From NCBI GenBank assembly GCA_964545075.1, contig CAZJFS010000178.1, positions 1-8,936 of the forward strand: a stretch of DNA of 8,936 nt. The letters run 5' to 3'. The number at the start of each line of letters is the position of its first letter. Position 1 is the first letter of the stretch. This DNA comes from DAOPXV01 sp035352535. Lineage in GTDB: Bacteria > Muiribacteriota > UBA9980. This document shows, piece by piece, positions 1 to 4,326 of the stretch. The notes under the pieces are model-generated. The model was not told the DNA's origin and did not search any database. It saw only the letters and a program-made list of their open reading frames with translations. Both the position numbers and the translations under genes were made by a program.

Positions 1-2
1 AA

Positions 3-1325
3 AACCTTAAAAATGATCACGAAGCGCTCAACGAAGACTTTAAAAAGAAGGACGAAGAGCTCGGCAGCATATACGGCGCATTCAGCAAATACAAGGAAGA
101 AAGCGGATTTATGTCGCGCGAATATAAAACCATCAAGGATGAGCGCGACAGGCTCCTGGCCGAAATCAAGACTAAAACCGAGCTTTTGCATGCAAACCAG
201 GAATCGATAGACGCCAAGGAGGCCGAACTTAAAAAGGTCAGCGAATTTAACGAAAAGCTGATCGAAAAGCTGAAAAAAGACCATGAAAACGTTATGGCCG
301 CGGTGGTGGCCGAAAAAGAAACCGAAATTAAGACGATGGTTTTCGCGCACGAGGCCGAGATGCAGAAGATGGCCGAGGAAGGGCGCGCGGAGTTCCAGCA
401 GCTGCGTTCGTCGCTTGAAACGATAGATTCGAAATATCAGGGCGCTATATCCGAAACGCATAATATGCGGGCGAATCTCGAGACGCTTTTCATGAAAATA
501 AACGGTTTTCTGGCGAGGCCGGAGGAAGAACGGGACGGCTTTAAAAGAACCGTTTTTAACGAAGTGCTTTTTTTATACGATCAGATACCCGAACTCGGAG
601 CGTCGCAAAGCGGAAGCGAACAGGCCGTCAACTCGCAGGGATTCGTGGCGCCTCTTCCGGACGTTTACTACAAGGTATTCAACTCTTTAAAACCGCTTCC
701 CGAATTTTTCTATAAAATATTTCAGGAATTCGGCCTGGAAGTTAAATACGCTAAATATATCGACTTCATAACTTCGAGTGAAAAGCCGAAGCCGTGCGTG
801 GCGATATTCGCCAATATCAAGACCAGGGAAGATATTTTAAAGGTTTTTGAGATCGCGGCGTTGGATCCCGGTTCGCCCATCGTGTTGTTCTGCGACAACG
901 CGAATGTTTCGGTCGCCGAGATCGTCAACGCGATAATTTCAGGCGCGGCATGCGATTACATCGATGGCGCCATGCCCGAGGGGATCGTGGCGAACGTTCT
1001 TGCGCGGGTTTTTGAAAAACGCATACACGATATATCTGGCGTCGTGGTTGAAAAGGACAGCGAAGAATGCAAGCTCCGTGAAAGCGTCGTGCTGACCATA
1101 GATAACCGCGTCAAGGCAAACCGCATCGAAACGCTCATAAGGCGGCTTGATTACCTCAGAGAAAACAACGCTAAAATGATGTTCAACCTCAAGGAGATGC
1201 AGAAGGCTTTCGATCAGATAATAGCGATAGTTACAAACCTTACGATGCTGGAGCTGCCAGATAGCATTTCAGACGGTTTTAACGAGATTACGGACATACT
1301 TTTGAAAATTTCTTTTATAAAATAA
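3..1325 (+). CDS. Coiled-coil protein with receiver-like C-terminal domain (5' partial)
   Basis: The frame is open to the left edge, so the true start lies outside the window; the internal ATG at 111 has no reason to be the start. 440 residues are visible. Roughly residues 1-165 are rich in Glu, Lys and Ala with heptad-like spacing and should form a long coiled coil. After a short linker (about 200-220), residues about 230-340 alternate hydrophobic strands and helices like a response-regulator receiver: the strand PCVAIFAN, the strand PIVLFCD, a helix ending in SGA, then CDYIDG and an amphipathic helix. The phospho-acceptor Asp expected after the third strand is not there, and the Lys usual after the fifth strand is missing, so phosphorylation is unlikely. 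Residues 340-440 are helical. I see no membrane segment. I do not recognise the family. The receiver reading is an inference from pattern; a role as scaffold or signalling adaptor is only a guess. It ends shortly before the spoVG promoter and is probably a separate transcription unit. Confidence 0.75.
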   Translation, partial: NLKNDHEALNEDFKKKDEELGSIYGAFSKYKEESGFMSREYKTIKDERDRLLAEIKTKTELLHANQESIDAKEAELKKVSEFNEKLIEKLKKDHENVMAAVVAEKETEIKTMVFAHEAEMQKMAEEGRAEFQQLRSSLETIDSKYQGAISETHNMRANLETLFMKINGFLARPEEERDGFKRTVFNEVLFLYDQIPELGASQSGSEQAVNSQGFVAPLPDVYYKVFNSLKPLPEFFYKIFQEFGLEVKYAKYIDFITSSEKPKPCVAIFANIKTREDILKVFEIAALDPGSPIVLFCDNANVSVAEIVNAIISGAACDYIDGAMPEGIVANVLARVFEKRIHDISGVVVEKDSEECKLRESVVLTIDNRVKANRIETLIRRLDYLRENNAKMMFNLKEMQKAFDQIIAIVTNLTMLELPDSISDGFNEITDILLKISFIK

Positions 1326-1328
1326 CGC

Positions 1329-1357
1329 TTGCAATTATTTTTCCGTTGTGATAGAAT
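1329..1357 (+). promoter_or_regulatory. Sigma-70-type promoter of spoVG-tRNA-Gln
   Basis: TTGCAA (1329-1334) and TAGAAT (1352-1357) are separated by exactly 17 bases, matching 4/6 and 5/6 of the housekeeping consensus. The -35 box starts 4 bases after the upstream stop codon. Transcription should start near 1364, leaving a leader of about 80 nt before spoVG. Confidence 0.65.
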
Positions 1358-1382
1358 TAAACCATTCCAAAAATAAATATAA

Positions 1383-1408
1383 GGATTTCCTCGCTGTGTT
1401 GAAAATCC
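1383..1408 (+). other. Small inverted repeat in the spoVG leader
   Basis: GGATTT (1383-1388) can pair with AAATCC (1403-1408) around a 14-nt loop. The ATCC of the right arm could instead pair with GGAT at 1428-1431, part of the purine-rich ribosome-binding region. The stems are short (6 and 4 bp), so a regulatory role is speculative. Confidence 0.2.
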
Positions 1409-1424
1409 GATAAAACGTATGCTT

Positions 1425-1436
1425 AAAGGATGGTGG
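1425..1436 (+). promoter_or_regulatory. Ribosome binding site deciding the spoVG start
   Basis: The purine-rich stretch AAAGGATGGTGG lies 6 nt before TTG at 1443. The upstream in-frame ATG at 1419 has no comparable sequence in front of it. This supports initiation at the TTG. Confidence 0.65.
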
Positions 1437-1442
1437 ACAGAT

Positions 1443-1736
1443 TTGGATATTACCGAAGTAAGAGTCAGAAAAGTCAATGGTGATGGAAAACTCAAGGCGT
1501 TCGCATCGATAACTATCGATAATGCATTCGTAGTACATGATTTAAAAGTTATAGAAGGAAAAAAAGGCTATTTCGTGGCGATGCCGTCACGAAAAACCAA
1601 TAACGGGGATTATAAAGATACGGCTCACCCGATAGCGACGGATACGCGCGAAATGATACAGAGCGCCGTGCTGACCGAATTCGACAAAGTGAAAAACCTT
1701 GTCACGACCCCGACCGTACCCGCGGCCGAAATGTAA
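1443..1736 (+). CDS. spoVG: Septation/regulatory protein SpoVG
   Basis: A 97-residue protein matching SpoVG along its whole length: MDITEVRVRKVN at the N-terminus, then SITIDNAFVVHDLKVIEG (about 22-39), GYFVAMPSRKT (42-52) and HPI (62-64). SpoVG is a small nucleic-acid-binding regulator; in Bacillus it affects asymmetric septation and sporulation, and in Staphylococcus and Borrelia it acts as a global DNA/RNA-binding regulator. The family's N-terminus (M-x-V/I-T-D/E-V-R) aligns with the TTG at 1443, not with the ATG at 1419, which would add eight unconserved residues (MLKGWWTD) and lacks a ribosome binding site. It has its own promoter and is followed 20 nt later by tRNA-Gln, so the two are probably co-transcribed. 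Presence of SpoVG does not prove sporulation, since non-sporulating lineages carry it. Confidence 0.95.
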   Translation: MDITEVRVRKVNGDGKLKAFASITIDNAFVVHDLKVIEGKKGYFVAMPSRKTNNGDYKDTAHPIATDTREMIQSAVLTEFDKVKNLVTTPTVPAAEM

Positions 1737-1756
1737 TTGATAAATGAAGAAAATAT

Positions 1757-1828
1757 TGGGGCGTCGCCAAGCGGTAAGGCATCAGGTTTTGGTCCTGACA
1801 TTCGTGGGTTCGAATCCTTCCGCCCCAG
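1757..1828 (+). tRNA. trnQ: tRNA-Gln (anticodon TTG)
   Basis: A full cloverleaf can be drawn. The 7-bp acceptor stem is TGGGGCG/CGCCCCA (1757-1763 with 1821-1827), with discriminator G1828. The D stem is GCC/GGC (1766-1768, 1778-1780). The anticodon stem is TCAGG/CCTGA with loop TTTTGGT, giving anticodon TTG at 1789-1791, which reads CAA and, by wobble, CAG. The T loop is TTCGAAT. The terminal CCA is not encoded and must be added after transcription. The T stem GTGGG/CCTTC contains a T-T mismatch (1805/1819) next to a G-T wobble (1806/1818), a weak spot in an otherwise standard tRNA. It lies between spoVG and a terminator and has no obvious promoter of its own. Confidence 0.95.
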
Positions 1829-1848
1829 TATACTTTACATAACAATAA

Positions 1849-1893
1849 AATTTGGGTAGATAGAGCTTGCCTCGTCTACCCAAATTGCTTTTT
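1849..1893 (+). terminator. Rho-independent terminator after spoVG-tRNA-Gln
   Basis: AATTTGGGTAGA (1849-1860) and TCTACCCAAATT (1875-1886) form a perfect 12-bp stem with a 14-nt loop, followed by GC and five T residues (1889-1893). The loop is longer and the stem more AT-rich than in the strongest terminators, so partial readthrough into glmU is plausible. The 3' arm sequence ACCCAAATT is repeated at 1897-1905, giving the 5' arm a second possible partner. Confidence 0.7.
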
Positions 1894-1915
1894 AAAACCC
1901 AAATTATTATTTGCC

Positions 1916-1923
1916 GGGAGTGG
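1916..1923 (+). promoter_or_regulatory. Ribosome binding site deciding the glmU start
   Basis: GGGAGTGG ends 5 nt before GTG at 1929. The longest possible reading frame begins with TTG at 1911, but nothing like a ribosome binding site precedes that codon. The family N-terminus also fits the GTG. Confidence 0.6.
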
Positions 1924-1928
1924 TTTTT

Positions 1929-3326
1929 GTGGACATTTGCGCTGTTATTCTGGCGGCCGGCCTTGGAACCAGAATGAAGTCGAAATACCCTAAAGTTTTA
2001 TTCAATATCGCGGGCGAGCCTATAATATCTCATGTTATCCGGGCCGTCCGGGCCGTCAATCCCACGAAAATAGTCGTTATAGTTGGGCATTCCAAAGAAC
2101 TTGTAATAGAGGCGGTTAAGAAGACGCACGGCGATTTTCCGAATTTGACTTTCGTTACCCAGGCGGAACAGAAAGGCACCGGGCATGCGCTTATACACGC
2201 GCGCGAAGAGCTTTCGAATCAGGGCGGAATGACTTTCGTCCTCTGCGGCGACACGCCTCTTCTCACGGGCGATATTTTCAGGAACCTTTTGAAGTTTCAC
2301 GAGGACAGCTCATCCGACGCGACTGTTTTAACGACCCGCGTAAAGGACCCGAAGGGATACGGAAGGATCGTGCGGGACGCGGCCGGCCACGTGACGTCGA
2401 TCGTCGAGGAGCGGGACGCGGCGCCGGAGATCAGGAAAATAGATGAAATAAATACGGGCGTTTATCTTTTCGCGACGCCGAAGCTTATCATATCGCTCTC
2501 TAAACTTAAGCCGAATAACGACCAGCATGAATATTATCTCACCGATACGATATCCATATTGAACTCGGAGAACTCGAAGGTCATGGCTTATCCGGAGCCC
2601 TGCGACCATCTCATGATGGGCATCAACAACCGCTACGAGCTGGCCACGGCGGCGCGTTTCATGCGCGAGAGAATAAACCGGATGCACATGATCAACGGCG
2701 TAACGATGACCGACCCGACTTCTACGTATATAGACGTAGGGGTCGAGATTGAAAACGACGTTACGATACATCAAAACACGAGCATTATCGGCAAAACGAA
2801 GATTTCGGCGGATTCGGTTATCGGGCCGGACAGTTCCGTTTCGAACTCGACGGTCGGGAAAAACTGCGTGATAACGTACAGCGTGGTGGAGGATTCGACG
2901 ATTTCGGATAACGTTAAGGTCGGGCCTTATTCTCATTTAAGGCCGGGGGCGAAGCTTTCGGAGAACGTACATGTCGGAAATTACGTCGAGGTCAAAAATT
3001 CCGTTATCGGGGTAAGCTCGAAAGCGAACCATCTCAGCTATATCGGCGATGCCGTTATAGGAGAGAATTGCAATATCGGAGCTGGTACGATCACCTGCAA
3101 TTATGACGGCGTCAACAAGAACAAGACGGTCATCGGAGACGGCGTTTTTATCGGGTCGAACGCGGCCCTCGTGGCTCCCGTGAAGCTTGGCGACAATTCG
3201 CTCGTGGCCGCCGGGTCGGTCATCACTAAAGATGTGCCGCCCTACGCGCTGGCTATAGAGCGTAGTCCGCAGGTGGTAAAAGAAGATTATATGAAAAAAA
3301 GAAATATAAAAAAGAAGAAACAGTGA
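1929..3326 (+). CDS. glmU: Bifunctional UDP-GlcNAc pyrophosphorylase / GlcN-1-P acetyltransferase
   Basis: Makes UDP-N-acetylglucosamine, the cytoplasmic precursor for peptidoglycan and other envelope polymers. The C-terminal domain acetylates glucosamine-1-phosphate from acetyl-CoA and the N-terminal domain transfers UMP from UTP. At 465 residues it has normal family length. The N-terminal nucleotidyltransferase shows LAAGLGTRMKS (8-18) with the following Lys22, QKGTGHA (81-87), GDTPLL (107-112) and NTGVY (about 175-179). From about residue 255 the protein consists of hexapeptide repeats forming a left-handed beta helix, with RPGAKL (338-343), NHLSYIGD (367-374, His368 as the expected catalytic base) and NYDG (391-394). 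The C-terminus is a Lys-rich tail. GTG is chosen as start because a GGGAGTGG site precedes it and the family begins just before AVILAAG. The gene follows a terminator-like hairpin and is followed by prs after 43 nt, as in the Bacillus cluster. Confidence 0.97.
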   Translation: MDICAVILAAGLGTRMKSKYPKVLFNIAGEPIISHVIRAVRAVNPTKIVVIVGHSKELVIEAVKKTHGDFPNLTFVTQAEQKGTGHALIHAREELSNQGGMTFVLCGDTPLLTGDIFRNLLKFHEDSSSDATVLTTRVKDPKGYGRIVRDAAGHVTSIVEERDAAPEIRKIDEINTGVYLFATPKLIISLSKLKPNNDQHEYYLTDTISILNSENSKVMAYPEPCDHLMMGINNRYELATAARFMRERINRMHMINGVTMTDPTSTYIDVGVEIENDVTIHQNTSIIGKTKISADSVIGPDSSVSNSTVGKNCVITYSVVEDSTISDNVKVGPYSHLRPGAKLSENVHVGNYVEVKNSVIGVSSKANHLSYIGDAVIGENCNIGAGTITCNYDGVNKNKTVIGDGVFIGSNAALVAPVKLGDNSLVAAGSVITKDVPPYALAIERSPQVVKEDYMKKRNIKKKKQ

Positions 3327-3356
3327 AAATAAAACAACGGTAATTAATAAAAAACT

Positions 3357-3360
3357 GGAG
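3357..3360 (+). promoter_or_regulatory. Ribosome binding site of prs
   Basis: GGAG lies 9 nt before the ATG at 3370, in an A-rich 43-nt gap after glmU. I see no convincing promoter in this gap, so prs is probably transcribed with glmU. Confidence 0.5.
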
Positions 3361-3369
3361 CGCTTAAAA

Positions 3370-4326
3370 ATGGTAGATGACAAGAAAAAGCTCAGAGTTT
3401 TCTGCGGTTCGTCCAACCCCATGCTTACGCTGGAAATATGCCGCCATCTCGGAGTTGAAAAAGGCGATATCCTCGTTTCGAATTTTTCGGATGGAGAAAC
3501 GCACGTTAAGGTTAATGAAAGTGTTCGGGGCGGGCATGTTTTCGTCATTCAGTCGACGACGTCGCCCGTGAATGAATCTTTGATGAAGCTTCTGATAATA
3601 ATCGACGCCATGAAGCGGGCTTCGGCCTCGAAGGTAACGGCGGTTATCCCTTATTACGGATACAGCCGTCAGGAAAAAAAGACATCCGGCAGGGAGCCGG
3701 TTACGGCGAAGCTGGTCGCCAACCTTCTTACCGTCGCCGGCGCGGACCGCGTAATGACGGTCGATCTGCATGCCTGGGCGATCCAGGGGTTCTTCGATAT
3801 TCCGGTGGACCATCTGACCGCCCTTCCGATAATATGCGATTATCTTGAAAGCAAACGCACCGCTAAAGGCGACGAGATGGTTATAGTCTCGCCGGATGCC
3901 GGAGGCGTGGGGCGGGCGAGGGCTTTCGCGAAAAGACTGGACACGACGATAGCCATCGTCGATAAAAGGCGGCCCAAGCCGAACGTGGCCGAATCGATGA
4001 ACCTTATAGGCGACGTGCGCGGCAAAATAGCGGTCCTGGTCGATGACATAATCGACACCGCCGGCACGATAACCTCGGCGTCAAAGATGCTTTCGGACCA
4101 TGGCGCGCGTGAAATATACGTCGTGGCGACGCACGCGATATTGTCGGGCCCCGCGTGCGCGAGGCTTAAGGCGGCGCCCCTGAAAGAAATAATCGTCACC
4201 AACACTATCGCGCTCGATGATAAGGAAAAGCCTGAAAATCTTACGGTGCTTTCAATGGCGCCGCTCATATCCGAGGCGATATACAGGATATACAATGAAA
4301 TACCGGTTTCAAGCCTTTTTGAATAG
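3370..4326 (+). CDS. prs: Ribose-phosphate pyrophosphokinase (PRPP synthetase)
   Basis: Transfers pyrophosphate from ATP to ribose-5-phosphate to give PRPP, the precursor for purine, pyrimidine, histidine, tryptophan and NAD synthesis. At 318 residues it is the usual size of a class I enzyme. Landmarks are NFSDGE (38-43), PYYGYSRQEKK (94-104), GREPVTAKLVANLL (107-120), TVDLHA (130-135) with His134, SPDAGGVGRARAFAKRL (174-190), DKRRPKPNVAE (198-208) and the PRPP-binding loop VDDIIDTAGTI (224-234). The segment after DLHA reads WAIQGFF where the commonest form is GQIQGFF; all other landmarks are intact, so the enzyme is expected to be active. The end of the gene overlaps the next coding region by 32 nt, which suggests translational coupling. 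ADP feedback, usual for class I enzymes, cannot be judged from sequence alone. Confidence 0.97.
   Translation: MVDDKKKLRVFCGSSNPMLTLEICRHLGVEKGDILVSNFSDGETHVKVNESVRGGHVFVIQSTTSPVNESLMKLLIIIDAMKRASASKVTAVIPYYGYSRQEKKTSGREPVTAKLVANLLTVAGADRVMTVDLHAWAIQGFFDIPVDHLTALPIICDYLESKRTAKGDEMVIVSPDAGGVGRARAFAKRLDTTIAIVDKRRPKPNVAESMNLIGDVRGKIAVLVDDIIDTAGTITSASKMLSDHGAREIYVVATHAILSGPACARLKAAPLKEIIVTNTIALDDKEKPENLTVLSMAPLISEAIYRIYNEIPVSSLFE

Noticed and set aside
111..1325. ATG at 111 as the start of the first protein
   Set aside because: The frame continues open to the window edge with the same coiled-coil composition, and no ribosome binding site precedes this ATG.
1834..1862. Possible promoter TTTACA-17-TAGATA before glmU
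   Set aside because: The -10 matches only 3/6, and it overlaps the terminator stem; too weak to annotate.
1867..1896. Possible promoter TTGCCT-18-TTTAAA before glmU
   Set aside because: Both boxes match only 4/6 and lie inside the terminator loop and T tract; in AT-rich DNA this is expected by chance, although some glmU promoter may exist.
2722..2739. Perfect 6-bp inverted repeat CTACGT/ACGTAG inside glmU
   Set aside because: It is short, lies in the conserved coding region of the beta-helix domain, and a stem of this length is expected by chance.
2328..3548. Two long antisense open frames (about 202 and 203 residues) opposite glmU and the start of prs
   Set aside because: They lie opposite clearly conserved genes, have no recognisable domains and are Arg-rich as expected from the reverse of GC-biased codons.
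4217..4294. Longer N-terminus for the TPR protein inside prs
   Set aside because: It would overlap prs by over 100 nt, has no ribosome binding site and would put a non-signal-like segment ahead of the hydrophobic region.
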